Position numbers and translations under genes: made by a program
In this document: positions 10,594 to 21,774 of the stretch, piece by piece
Layout: each line of letters opens with the position of its first letter
How positions within the stretch are numbered: position 1 is the stretch's first letter
DNA from: Scolanthus callimorphus
Lineage: Eukaryota > Cnidaria > Anthozoa > Actiniaria > Edwardsiidae
NCBI GenBank assembly: GCA_033964015.1
Contig: CM066912.1
Coordinates: forward strand, 23,781,605-23,845,604
Reading direction: 5' to 3'
DNA: 64,000 nt
The notes under the pieces: model-generated
The model's database searches: none
What the model was told of the DNA's origin: nothing
Seen by the model: the letters and a program-made list of their open reading frames with translations, nothing else

Positions 10594-13038
10594 AAAAAAC
10601 CATATTATTATTCTCTAAAAACCCACACGGCCCTGGGTTTTGGCGTTTTAACAACTCTTTAATTAAGGATAAAGAATATGTAGATAAAATGCAAAGCCAT
10701 ATATCATCAGTAAAGTTAGAATTAGACGAGGCCAATATTTATAACCCACAACTGAGGTGGGAACTGATGAAATATGAGATCCGCAAATTTTCAATAGGGT
10801 ACTCCAAAAATCGTGCAAAACAACTACGATCTAAATACAGCACATTCGAGAAAGATATTAAAGATATAGAGGAGACGGAAAACTGGGAATCTAACGAGAC
10901 TCTGCTGGCAAAACACGAGCAACTGACAAAGGATTTAGAAATTTACAGCAATTATGTGACGGAAGGTTTGATAATCCGCTCACGGGCGACCTGGACCCAA
11001 TTTGGCGAAAAAAACAATAGGTATTTTTTGACACTAGAAAAAAGAAACAAGGCGAAGACACACATCCAAACAGTAATTGAGGAGTCAGCCGCGGACGTGG
11101 TAATAAGCGAACCAAAATCGGTTCTGAAGGCTATTCAACGATATTTCGCTAACCTGTATTCGCCAAAAAGTTTTAAAACGGAGAAACAATGTTTGGATTA
11201 TATAGCCACCCTTAACACACCGAAACTCTCTGAGGACGAGAGAGAGCAATGTGAAGGATTATTATCACTAAAAGAGTGTTATGAAGGCCTCAGTCAGTTG
11301 GGAAATAATAAGACTCCGGGGAATGATGGGATTTCAAAGGAATTTTATTTGGCCTTTTGGGCTAGTCTCGGGCAGGACCTAGTGTCATGTTTGAACGATT
11401 GCTATGAGAAAGGGGAACTGACGACTACGCAAAAGCAAGCTATTATAACACTTATTGAAAAACCTGATAAAGATGTCAGATTCCTTAAGAATTGGCGACC
11501 AATAAGCCTAATAAATGTAGATGCCAAAGTTTGTACCAAGGCTCTGAGCAACAGAATGACTAAGGTTTTGCCTTCAGTAATTAACGAGGATCAAGCAGCC
11601 TTTGTGCAGGGGCGTCAAATCGGAGACCAAATCCGAATGCTACAGGATATAATGCACCATGCACGAGTAAGCAAAACCAAGACGCTCCTGTTCGCGGCTG
11701 ATTTTGAAAAAGCATTTGATACAATTGAACACAATTTCATCTTTGCAACTCTGGAAAAATTCGGTTTCGGCCATAGCTTCGTAAAATGGATTCGGGTGAT
11801 CCTTAAAAATAGTATCAGTTGCGTAATTAATAACGGGCACTCCAGCCCGCATTTTGAAATAGGGCGTGGCTCAAAACAGGGTGATCCGATTAGCCCGCAG
11901 CTGTTTATTTTAGTTATCGAAATTTTAGCAAATTTTATCCGCTCTGATCCAAAGATTAAGGGCTTTGATCTTGTAGGTAAAGAAAAGAAACTTATTGTTT
12001 TTGCGGACGATACAACTTTCCTCTTACGGGACTTGGACTCCTTAGACGAGGCCCTCAAAGTTTTGGAAGGATTCCGCGTTTATTCCTCACTACAAATAAA
12101 CCAGACAAAATCGGAAATTGCCTGGTTATATGGAAACGAAGACGCAAAGGGTAGGAATTACGCCTTCAAATGGGTGGATTTAAATGTCAAGGGAATTAAA
12201 ATTCTGGGAATTTATTTTTCTAAAAATGAAGACTACTCCCAAAAGAATAATCTTGATAAACCCCTAGAAAACCTTAGATCGGTTTTAACTATCTGGGGTA
12301 TGCGTAGCCTTACTCTATACGGAAAAATCCAGATAATCAAATCGTTAGCAATCTCAAAACTGGAATATGTTTATTCTAAGATGCCGGTGCCAGAAGGATA
12401 TATAAAATGTGTTCAATCGGAATTAAATAAATTTATTTGGAACGGTAAAAAAACAAAAATAAAGCACGACACCCTTATAGGTGACTATGGCGATGGAGGC
12501 TTACGGGCGTTGGATTTTGAAAGCAGAGTCAAGGCACACTTGGGAATTTGGGCTAAAAGGTTATTAAATACAGAGCAAAAAGATTGGAAACGGATTCCCG
12601 ACTTTTATTTGAGACCTATTGGAGGACTTAAGTGTATTGGGAGCAACTTTGATAAATCAGCTGTTACAGCTGAATTACCGACATTCTATATAAAGGTGTT
12701 AAACACTTGGGCGGATTTAAGCTCCTGTGATCCTGCGGACGACCTAGACATGATCCTTGACCAGCCTCTTTGGAACAATAAATTCATAAAAGGCATAGAT
12801 CCAATGAGTTATAAGGATTTTGCGCAAAATGGCTTTAACCGAGTCGTTGATCTCCTTGATAAAAGTGATTTTTTCACCTGGGAGCAAGTCATGAGTAGAG
12901 GGGTCGCCCCTGGTTTCTTTCTACATTGGAAGCGACTTTTACTCTCTCTTCCAACCTCATGGTAAACGTTAATACAAAGAGACTGGCGGTCGGATCAAAA
13001 TGGAAATCCAACCCCCGAGGGTGTATTGGCTCTGCAGT
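10594..13038 (+). pseudogene. L1 ORF2 reverse transcriptase, proximal part
   Basis: The longest open piece is 10689-12965 (758 aa). Upstream, in frame, a GPGFWRFN motif marks the end of the L1 endonuclease region. RT motifs follow: NWRPISLINVDAK, a GRQIGDQIR block, AADFEKAFDT, GRGSKQGDPISPQLF and the catalytic FADD. The frame ends at a TAA (12963-12965) where the related copy at 36 kb has a lysine codon. Coding-like sequence continues to 13038, where a TIR element is inserted. It resumes at 13543. The two L1 copies are clearly the same family. This copy is inactive: endonuclease lost, stop gained and ORF interrupted. Confidence 0.85.
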
Positions 13039-13536
13039 CACGGGCACACAACGAGCCCCCTGGTTAAAATGCGTTTAAATGGCGTATTTGGACATTCTAG
13101 TCACGTAGAGCATATAAATACATGTTTTAAAAGTTGCTGGCAAAAATTTAGCTGTTCCTTTTTGCCAGTAGAGGGTCTCATTTTTTCCCAGCCAGCAGCT
13201 GCGTGTCAACAAAATTTCCTAGCCAGCAGGACAATTAAAAAAATTTTCCCAGCCAGGAGTAACATTACCACAGGAAGCCCGAAAATATATGGGTATCCTT
13301 AAAAACGACCACTAAACTAAGTGAATGTTTAAGTACTGTCACTTAAAATTTCATTTTTCAACATCCATGAGCAACTTGTGTTTCCCAGCAAAAGCGATAT
13401 GCATAAATTTTTGCCAGGAACCGGAGGCGATGAATTTTTGCCAGCCAGCAAGAGGCCGTGATGAATTTTTGCCAGCCAGTAGCGAAAGGGGGTGAGGAAC
13501 AGCTTTTTTGAGGAACAGCCCCGTTGTGTGCCCGTG
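13039..13536. mobile_element. 498-bp TIR element inserted in L1 ORF2
   Basis: The termini are CACGGGCACACAACG and its exact inverse complement. TGCAGT is duplicated on both sides (13033-13038 and 13537-13542), and the L1 reading frame is continuous across the insertion once one TGCAGT is discounted. The interior holds repeated TTTTTGCCAGCCAGCA-like pieces in both orientations. No protein is encoded. The 6-bp target duplication does not fix the superfamily. Confidence 0.85.
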
Positions 13537-13542
13537 TGCAGT

Positions 13543-14144
13543 TGGGGGACAAAACAATTTTAATGCCTAAGTTATCTACAAAACATATCTATTGGTACTA
13601 CATAGAAGGAAAATTTAGATCTCCCACCTCGCTATATAAACTAGAACAGAGAATTGGAAAAAAGGTTGAATGGGCTAAGGTTTTCACTCGACTTCAAACT
13701 TCTACACTAGACACGTATCTTCGGAGCTTCCAATACAAGCTTTTAAACAATATAGTTTATTTAAACAAGGATTTACACAAATTCAAACTGAAAGAATCCC
13801 CCAGCTGCTCTTTTTGCTATATATATTCTGAAACGGTTGATCACCTTTTCTTTGAATGCATTGAATCCAAAAACTTTTACTTTCAAATACGTACATGGCT
13901 ACAGGAAAAAGCTAGTTTTGAACTCCCGCCATTGCAGTTAGAAACAATAATGCTGGGGGTAGATAAGAACCACTGTCATGAGAAGTTGATTAATTTTATT
14001 TTACTCCTATACAAATTACTTCTTTATAAAGCAAGAGAATTGTATGCCCCTCCAACGCTCCAAAAATTTATAGCCACTCTAAATTATTATCACTGCATCG
14101 AAAAAAAGCAGCTGAGAACTCAAACAAAACCCCCTTGCATGTAG
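13543..14144 (+). pseudogene. L1 ORF2 distal part with Cys/His motif
   Basis: This continues the ORF2 interrupted by the TIR element. It has KLSTKHIYWYYIEGKF and a C-x2-C-x7-H-x4-C motif (CSFC ... DHLFFEC), which corresponds to the C-terminal zinc-knuckle-like segment of L1 ORF2. It ends at TAG near 14144 and is followed by an A-rich 3' end. The same domain is at 38300-38360 in the second L1. Confidence 0.8.
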
Positions 14145-14320
14145 TGAAATGGGAAGGTTTGAAATGTATTTTTTCTTAAGTCGGAATTTTCGTTTGGGCT
14201 GTAGTTAGGATAATGTAGGTCAATGTGGGATATGTATGTAAGTAACGGTAACTTTATTTAATAATGTATTTAAAAGAAAATAGAAAGAAGGAAATCACAC
14301 AAAAAAAAAGTTTGTTCCGA

Positions 14321-15149
14321 TTGAACTTTGTCAACCATCTTGAATCTTGCATCATCTCCGAAAGCCTCACTTTCGTGTAGCGCTCTCATTGGTCCGAGCC
14401 CACGTGACTGCGTTTTGCTCGAAACGGCAGAAAATAATAATAATAATAAAAAGAAAAAAAAAACATCCGAATTTATAACTCGAGCTTTTCATACGTATCC
14501 TAATCCGCTGGATATCCGGTTTGCAGGCTACCATTTCATTAAAGAATTGTTCTTTTTTTAGTTACGTAAAGACAACACGCTTTATATCTATGTCCCATGA
14601 CCTTAAGATGCTTCTAGAATTTGAAGTCACACAATGAATCCATAGAAAGAAAAAAATATCCTGGGATGCCACACAATGGAACTCACGCAATGGGTAAAAT
14701 GTGCCTGAATCCACCCTTACCATATTGAAATCATTTCCATAGAAAATAATTTTTCGCACCAAGCAAATTGTAAAATAAACAGAGTTCGCTTCAATATTGT
14801 TTTCGGATCAAGATTGAACCTTCGATACAAGTTTGGGAAGCTTAAAATATATTTCACTATTATATCTATTTTGAAATCCTAGGATTGTAAAACGTATTTT
14901 GATTTCAAAATGGATGTATTAAACCCCGTAATGACCTTCTGCCAGTGGCGAAAACATTGTATTTCGAGGGTCTCTCGAAAGCATTACGAAAATCACACGG
15001 CATTTCTTTTAGGGAGTAGGGACATTTATGTCTGAACAATGCTATTGGAGAGTTTTCTAAGGAACGTGAATTAGTAAGTCGTGCACGAGTGCCTCCCGTT
15101 GCAGAAAATTGCATTTCAATTATTCTATACATCAGAGAAAATCGCTTAC
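14321..15149. other. Remainder of inferred crystallin A first intron
   Basis: A simple AAT/AAG repeat lies near 14431-14460. An AT-rich stretch follows. No coding or mobile element was recognised. Confidence 0.3.
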
Positions 15150-15215
15150 CTTCTGAGTAATCACCAGACGCGAACTGATTGAAGTGAGAAAGTCTTGCAA
15201 GGACTCCTTTTATTG
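15150..15215 (-). promoter_or_regulatory. Likely promoter and 5' leader exon of crystallin copy A
   Basis: On the minus strand a TATA-like CAATAAAAGG (about 15215-15206) is followed by TTCACTT.., then GATTACTCAGAAG|GTAAGC, a strong splice donor at 15150/15149. The same arrangement is at 20522-20610 upstream of intact copy B. It is therefore inferred to be a non-coding first exon whose intron runs to the ATG exon of copy A and now includes the L1 stack. Confidence 0.5.
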
Positions 15216-15385
15216 TGTATATTATCATAACATTCAGAATCAAGAGCTGCTTTCGAAACAAAAGTCACGCGCTTTTCCCAGAATTGAACTAACTTAGCCT
15301 TCGCGTTCAAAAACATTTCTATGAAACGTCTTTCGTCAACAACGATTTTTTTTTTCAAAGAAATAATCGTTTATAATGGCTGATT

Positions 15386-15712
15386 GCCGCACCGGGGGAT
15401 GAGGACCTCCTCTCCCTTACAAATGCCCCTCCCCTGGAATGTCCACTCGTGAAACAGACCCCTGCCCCTGGAATTTCCAACCTCATAAGGACCCCTCCCC
15501 TGGAGTTTCCATTTTTTATGGCATAATATCCCTGGAAAATCTATTTTTGGATAAAATGTCCCTGGAAAGTCACCTTTTTTATCCCTCTCCTTGGAATTTC
15601 CAGCCTCCAGACAGACTCCCTCCCGTGGAATTTCCAGAGTCAAATACACCCCCTTCCCCCTGGAAAATTTCCCGTGGGTCCTCATCAACCCCCCGGTACG
15701 GTTTAGAAATGC
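15386..15712. mobile_element. Palindromic CCCCTGGAATTTCC-type MITE
   Basis: The ends GCACCGGGGG..GAGGACC and GGTCCTCATCAACCCCCCGGTAC are inverted. The interior has repeated CCCCTGGAATTTCCA units in both orientations. It interrupts the segmental duplication, so it is younger. Open frames across it are rich in Pro/Gly and not genes. Confidence 0.55.
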
Positions 15713-16739
15713 AATCGGCCAATAAGTAGCATGACCTATGACTGTTGTTATCACGTATTGAAGTTTCAGCACGTTTCAGCTCACAATTTTCCCGGAATTT
15801 TTAGGATTTGTAAACAAAGTAGTAACTTTCACTCGTGACACGACAGTTTTTTTTGTAGGGAGGGAGGGATGGGAGGGGCGAACGTTCCCTTGAGAGTGTG
15901 GACTGGGGGGCTGTCGGTACTAAAATTCTTAGTTCGGATTTAATTATTTTGTCAGTCTTAATGAGAGCCCTTTTTGACACTTTATATATAGAGGATATTA
16001 CACGGTGGCGCGAATATATGGATTTCATTTTCTCGTGTCAAAAACAATATTTTACTCACTCGCGCTTTTATTATATGGATTAGAATTGACATAGTGGCAA
16101 AATATTACAAATTGAACAACTTACTTGGTAAAGTCGAAAGTGTTTATTTGTGAAATGCTCCCTCAATCGTTCTGATTCCCAGTGTCGTTAATAACTAATT
16201 CCCCTTTTTGTGTTGCTGTAGCTTTCTCTGCCGTAGTTGAAATAAGGTTTTTCTCTTTAGAACTAGAACAAAACTTAGTTTTGTGGCTTAAAACTCGTGT
16301 GACCGAGCGAGCGAGATTTCACTGCAGACGAAGTCAGGAAAACAACACTGCAAACGCGCACATCCGGGACATTCGGTACATAACTTCATATTTTCACTAG
16401 TGAAGATATGGAAAATACGAGTGTTTTAGTTTCTGGTAAAACACTGGCATCCATATAATAAATTGCTCTATTTTCATGATATTGGCTCTCCATCTCTGTC
16501 ACATAGAATTTTTACTTGAATGACAAAAATCAGAAGTTAGGATTGGCTCGTGACTTGACGCGACTACAATTAAGCGAGGGTAAACAAATGCAATAACCGT
16601 ATTACTAGAAGACGGCTAAGCTATATGGACGACCTTCGCCACCTCAGACGTATAAATTCGGGAAGACCTCTTAGCCGTCGGAACCTCTTATCTTCCCGGA
16701 CGGCGCTGCTTATTTCAAAACGCGTCACTTTTTTATTCA

Positions 16740-17000
16740 CAAAAAGACTTCAGCACATCGATGCACTGCCCAAATATGGTCATTGGAAGATATCCTGCGA
16801 TATTCGTCGTCTGAGGGAAAAAATATGATGTGTTGAGCTCGTAAATAATAAACAAAAGTAACTGTTTTTCAAGGGTTTTTGTGCTATCAATGTGCTGAAT
16901 AATAAAACCATTATCCCGCTCGGCTTGCAGAATATCGTCTGATTTAGTCAATTCCGCTAAGTATCAGACGATACTCTGCGCAATCTCGCAGGATAATGGT
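16740..17000 (+). repeat. Dispersed double-palindrome repeat, copy 1
   Basis: It shares CAGCACATCGATGCACTGCCCAAATATGG and GCAGAATATCGTCTGAT with 41327-41632 and 45265-45575. Two inverted segments lie next to each other: one around CAGCACATCGAT, one around ATTATCCTGC. Non-coding. Confidence 0.65.
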
Positions 17001-17260
17001 TAATTATCTGGCAGTAACAACCCACAGTGTCTGTGCTTATGACAGCTGCTGGCAGTGGAGCTGCAAGTCTGTGGAGTCAGTCTCAAACATTTTATTTATT
17101 TATTTATTTCTCCCTACATTCCCTTTCTAAAAACCTAGTCATTGCTTACATATATATATATATATTCTTGTTTCCTTGCAATAATTATCTTGACGTTTAT
17201 TATACAATACTATCGATTTTGAAATATTTTGCATAGTCGTAGGTTTTCGAGTATCGACCG

Positions 17261-17410
17261 TTTTCTGTACTGTAACAGGGAATTTCAGCAGAAACCCATC
17301 CATGGGAAAAGCTGAATTTCCTAAGGCACACGCATGGGAAGTGTTCGAAATTCACATGGATAACCATGGGAAATCCGAGCACTTCCCATCTACCATACAC
17401 GGGGAATGGG
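17261..17410 (-). repeat. CCCATGGG-type hairpin MITE, copy 1
   Basis: CAGGGAATTTC..GAAACCCATCCATGGGAAAAGCTGAATT and CATGGATAACCATGGGAAATCC match 44780-44925 in reverse orientation. Non-coding repeat. Confidence 0.6.
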
Positions 17411-17439
17411 AAATTTCAGAAAATATATGTACCCCCACC

Positions 17440-17670
17440 ACGGGCGGCACTAGTTTTTAACCCCCCCCCCCCCCCCCATGCATCCAGAATTTCCAAAATG
17501 GCTTACCCCCCCATGCATATAGAATTCCTGAGAGGTTAACCTAGCCTAGCTTTCAGCTTCAACCCCCCCCCCCCCCCCCCCATGCAGGCAGAATTCCGAG
17601 CTTGAAACCCCCTCCCCCCCCCCCCCCCCCCCCCCTCCCATTCAGAACTTCCAAATGCCGCCCGTCCCCG
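17440..17670 (-). repeat. C-rich dispersed repeat, partner of 482-720
   Basis: This is the inverse of the block at 482-720: GAATTCCGAGCTTGAAA, AGAATTCCTGAGAG and AATGCCGCC are all recognisable, separated by C runs near 17461-17477, 17564-17580 and 17614-17634. Confidence 0.65.
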
Positions 17671-17929
17671 GGGTACATATGTACATATATTTTCTGGAAT
17701 TGCCCAATTCAGTATTTGATACCATGGATGGGTTTCTGTTTTTTTTTTTTTTTTTTTTTTGCAGAAATTCCCTGTGTGTAACAGCTTGCTATCATCCCTT
17801 TGGGAATCAAATCATAAAAGTGCGGCGGTCATGTTGGTGGACAGAACAACGAGGGCGAGAACAAACGAACTTTCTTTTTCTGTTCCTTCAACATGGCCGC
17901 CAGTGACGTCACGCGCAAACCGAAAATAG

Positions 17930-18170
17930 CTGAATCATTTTATGCTGATTTAAAGCCACTCCTTTAGTGTTATTGTTTTCGTTTAATGAAGACGAATTGC
18001 CTGTAGAAATTTCTTAATAAACGTCTTAAAAACAAAGTTTCAGATTTGATTTACCAAATTCAATCGAGGACATTGCTCTATATTCTCTAAATCAACCGAT
18101 GGAAATGGATGCTTTCTCGGACTCAGTATGTTGCTATGCGTCAAAATGGCAGCTGGCAATGCTCTAACTA
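17930..18170 (+). repeat. Duplicated downstream flank of crystallin genes
   Basis: The segment with AAATTCAATCGAGGACATTGCTC and GATGGAAATGGATGC recurs at 22785-22960, 23145-23360 and, inverted, 49128-49252. It reads like degraded coding sequence (DLPNSIEDIALYS) but has no intact gene. Its presence downstream of both copy B and copy C suggests it duplicated with them. Confidence 0.55.
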
Positions 18171-18188
18171 TTGGACATCAGATGTGGT

Positions 18189-19881
18189 TTATCGTGGGCG
18201 AAGACTCTTCAGGTTGTGTCCATCAAAATGCATGTCGACGAAGTCTTTATACCTGCCAGGTTGCAACACGTCTGTCAACCCTCCATAGTTCTTATCGGTG
18301 CACAGTTGCCATGGCTTGTTGGGGGTGATGATGACAGAGGCGGCGCCAGAAGGAAATACATCGGTGGTGTCATCACAGCCATAATCTATATACGCCTGTG
18401 GATAGCATATGAAAAAAAAAAAAACACTGAACGTCAGTAAAAACCCGTATAAAAAAACAAGTTGATTAAGAATACTCAGGCTGAAATTTGATTAAAAAAA
18501 GAAAAGACATGCTAAGAAAACATGCAGCCTGTTTTTGTATACAAAACAAACTGCTAGTTAGATTCGAGTACAGTAACCCGTTGTGGTAGAGTAGATCAAT
18601 ATCATGTGCTAGACCATTGCGCGTTGCACACAGAGTTCTACAGCAGGTACTGTATGGGATACATTTAGCAATTGTTTTAAGACTTGACTTTAATTAGGAG
18701 AACGGGTTTCATATGACTAGCGAAACCAATGGCAAAGTAATAAAACCAATTCTGAATAAAACGTATAGGAGTAAATAACTCATTGTTCACGAGATACTGT
18801 GTCTTTGATTACAGAGCTATTTGGTTGGTAACCTATATACTAACTTGTAGCCCCCCCCCCCCCTCTCCCCCCCCGCCAAAAAAAAAAGTGAGAAAATTTC
18901 CCCAAACATTCGAATCAAAAATAAAAATAGATTTTAAGAAAATCTCAGAAGATGTGTTTTATTCTTTTAAAGGGAAGCTGTCATGCAACTGCGCAGATGT
19001 TCTGAGCATCTCAAAACAGAAGCTATCTTCCCGTAACGATAGCCAGCGAAGACTGAAAACCACGAAAACAATCCGTTTTAAGCTCGCTATTTCTCGATCC
19101 AATCTGACCAAATGTTTACGTTTTACATATTCTTCAATAGTTTTCTGATAGGATGATCTAAATAGTTTTGTTCAGTGATCGTTCCTGGAGCATGCGCGTA
19201 TCGTGACAGCCTCCCTTTAATATTTTATCAATATTTATTGGACAATGCGATTGTTGTAATCTACTACCAAGGTGCCAATGGACGCATGTCTATATCTATC
19301 TCTGTCTAATCCCCCTACCCTGAAATTAAATTTTAGCCCCCCCCCCCCCCCCCCGCCCCTTTGATTTTAGAAGCCCCCACCCCACCCTCCAGATAATTAT
19401 TGCACGTCCCTGCGTACGAGCCTCCCCCTTTGATTTTAGAACCCCCTACCGCACCCTCCAGATAATTATTGCACAGTTCCTAGGAACGAGCCTGTGATCT
19501 GGTGATACAATAAATTACAAGATGTCACGCAACACCAGAAACTCCCCTTTCCCGCCGAGCACGTACCTTACGCCGTCCGCAGTAATATGGCAGTTCAAAG
19601 AGAATCGCTGATTCCCGAGTATCAACATACTTCCACATTGAGTCAGGACTCCATGGCAAAGGTTGTTTGCCACCCGTTTGAACTTCAAGAAACATTATGT
19701 TATCCGCAATCGCCTCTTCGAGTTTTGGGTTGTAATTGGAATATTTATAGGCGATCCAGGTCCCTGCTTTAACGCTAGCCGCGACAAAGTTCGTGCAATA
19801 TTTCGTCAGATCTACATTCGATGATTCAAGGGATAGTTGTAATCCACTTTCGGTGTAGAGAATGATGTTCACCTCGGACAT
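18189..19881 (-). CDS. Beta/gamma-crystallin domain protein, copy B (two coding exons, 173 aa)
   Basis: Exon 1 is 19881-19567 (105 codons), ending AAG|GTACGT. Exon 2 is 18395-18189 (68 codons plus TAA), after a CCACAG acceptor. Phase 0 at the junction leaves one open frame. The N-terminal half opens MSEVNIILYTESGLQ and has a VKAGTWIAYKYSNYN Greek-key strand. The C-terminal half has SVIITPNKPWQLC, NYGGLTDVL and ends LKSLRPR. Length and layout fit a two-motif crystallin fold as in epidermal differentiation-specific proteins; such proteins often bind calcium or form extracellular coats. No signal peptide is seen, so secretion is not predicted. The MSEVN start is chosen because it is shared by all three copies; an upstream ATG adds seven residues. 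A leader exon near 20522 is likely. Confidence 0.8.
18425..18780. other. Intron of crystallin copy B, no element recognised
   Basis: This part of the intron between 18396 and 19566 is AT-rich without clear repeats. C runs with CCCCTCTCC near 18850-18872 and 19337-19354 follow, together with a duplicated CTTTGATTTTAGAA..CCACCCTCCAGATAATTATTG piece at 19359-19400 and 19428-19472. Confidence 0.35.
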
Positions 19882-20514
19882 TCTGGCCTCTGGATTTAAC
19901 ACGCTGTGTACGAAACATGTTTGTTAAAACGATGTTTTCGATAGAAATTTTTTATTATATATTATCACCAATACCAATTTTATAGTATATTTTGGGGGAT
20001 TTTCCCCTTGAGGACTCCCATGTTTTTGGGGCGGGGTTGCTCGTCGAGAACTTTCGATTTTACCCCTAAAAGGTACCTAAAATGGCGTCGCTTAGATTAT
20101 TTTGACCCCTAAAAGATACCAAAAAGACGTATTTTCCCTCGTAATTTTCTCTCGTATTTTTTACGAGGGAAAATAGGTCTGAAATTCAAGCTACCAACAA
20201 GTATGATTTGCTAGAACGGACCTCTAACAGGTACCTATCTATTTAATAAATTATTATTATTATTATTATTATTGCATATTTTTGTCGATTTTTTGCAACT
20301 GGTAAGGTAGATCCAACGTATACAAATTTTTATTTTGTCTTGCACATACAAATATCTTCGTAAATGGGTTGTTATGCTAGACTACAAAATGTTTGAAAAC
20401 ATTTCCATGTTTCTATTTTCCGTAAAGGTATACTCATGACGTCATAGATTATGGCATCACAATCTAACAATGTATTATATATTCGCTCTAAGGAAGGATT
20501 CAAAATTTCTAAAT

Positions 20515-21450
20515 CGCTTACCTTCTGAGGAATCAACTCTATTCTAAAGTCCCAGACGCGAACAGATTGAAGTGAGTAAGTTTTTTTAAAGGAGTGAGTC
20601 CTTTTTTATTGTATATTATCATAACATTCAGGAATCACGAGCTGCAAGTTGCGAAGCTAAAGTCACAGTCACGCGCTTTTCCCTGATTTAACCTTCACGT
20701 TCACAATAACATTTCTATGAAACGTCTTTCGTCAACATTGTTGTTTTGTTTCGTCTATTTTTGTCTATTTATAAGTATTGTGGTATATGCTCCAGCACGT
20801 TTCAAAGCTCGCGAGTTTCAGCTCGTCACGAGTTTTCCCGGAAATTAGGATGTGTGATCGAAGTAGCCTGCTTGCAGTCGGTACTGAGTGTTTTTATCGC
20901 GGAAAACCCGGTCCGTTCGATGATCGGGCGCCATCTTGGAATTTTGAGGCGCGCGGTCCCGGGGGCGAGCGCAAAAATCGGGCGAAGGGGAGGGGGGAGG
21001 AGGAAAGGAGAGAAAAACCGAAGTAGTATATGGTAACTTTGCTCGTGACAAGATAGTTTTGCCTGTTTGTTTGCCATTTTTTGGACGGGGGACGAACGTT
21101 CCCTTGAGCGTGTGGACTGGGGGGCTCTTCTATCGTGCAGTCTCTCCTTGAGCCGGGGTGTGGACTGGGGGGGGCTCTTCTATCGTGCAGTCTCTCCCTT
21201 GAGCCGGGGTGTAGACTGGGGGGCTCTTAGCTTGCGTGTAGTCGGTACTAAAATCCTTAGTTCGGATTTATTTTGTCAGTCTTATGAGAGCACTTTAATT
21301 TTGCTCCATTTTCATGGTCATTTTTTTGGCGCTACTTTGTTTCTATCTCTATATCACGTAGAACTTTCACTTGAATGACAAAAATCAAGGTAGAAGTTTA
21401 ACATATGCAGAATATTGTCCGACTATTTTTGACGTGACGCGAGGGATTTT
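20515..21450. repeat. Segmental duplication, partner at 15150-16600
   Basis: This carries the presumed copy B promoter and upstream sequence. See the partner entry for shared blocks. A local tandem expansion of about 50-60 bases (GTGTGGACTGGGGGG..CTCTTCTATCGTGCAGTCTCTCC) is present in three units at about 21100-21235 only in this copy. Confidence 0.7.
20522..20612 (-). promoter_or_regulatory. Likely promoter and 5' leader exon of crystallin copy B
   Basis: On the minus strand a TATA-like CAATAAAAAAGG is followed by CACTTCAATCTGTTCGCGTC and TCCTCAGAAG|GTAAGC, a donor at 20522/20521. An acceptor CACAG lies shortly upstream of the ATG exon (about 19906). The arrangement is conserved with 15150-15215. 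Confidence 0.5.
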
Positions 21451-21774
21451 ACGTTTACTTTTGTTGGAGCCACCTTAAAGAAGTCGTCGAAAGTCGCAAG
21501 TTACTTTGTCTCCCCTAATTGGGTTGTTGTTGAATGGGTCTGATTGGCTAATTGCATTCACCTTGCGTTTAGTTTTCGACTTCTTCTGTGACAAAGGGGA
21601 AATACTTGTGTTTGTGTTTACTTTGCACTCTCATTTGTCCCTCAGTTGGCAACCAACCAGAACGCAGCTGTGTATGTTTACCGAGAGATAGTGTTTTTAC
21701 ATTGCATTGCTTGGCTTACAAAGAAATCAGTCACGTTCTCACCGCGTGATAGTGATTTTAGATGTCGGCCCAGG

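Larger units (their letters stand above)
5637..14307 (+). mobile_element. Full-length-5' L1-type LINE, interrupted by two later insertions
   Basis: A 13-base target duplication AAGTTTGTTCCGA flanks the block (5624-5636 and 14308-14320). The right end has an A-rich tail. The element holds a short 5' UTR, an ORF1 remnant (5725-6540), the end of the ORF2 endonuclease (near 10590-10690) and reverse transcriptase (10689 onward). Most of the endonuclease is missing where an opposite-strand LINE sits. A TIR element interrupts the distal ORF2. Without the two insertions the remaining L1 is about 4.3 kb. It lies in the inferred first intron of crystallin copy A and is now inactive. Confidence 0.8.
15150..16600. 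repeat. Segmental duplication, partner at 20515-21450
   Basis: Several blocks match in the same order: CAGACGCGAACTGATTGAAG, the TATTATCATAACATTCAG leader, GTTCCCTTGAG..GTGTGGACTGGGGGGCT, GTCGGTACTAAAAT, and ACTTGAATGACAAAAATCA. Insertions differ: a G-rich palindrome is present only in this copy (15386-15712). This is evidence that crystallin copies A and B arose by duplication that included upstream sequence. Confidence 0.7.

Noticed and set aside
15371..15772. 133-codon Gly/Arg-rich protein and antisense Pro-rich frame
   Set aside because: They read through a palindromic CCCCTGGAATTTCC repeat.
18128..18440. Plus-strand open frames across 18128-18440
   Set aside because: They are antisense to exon 2 of crystallin copy B.
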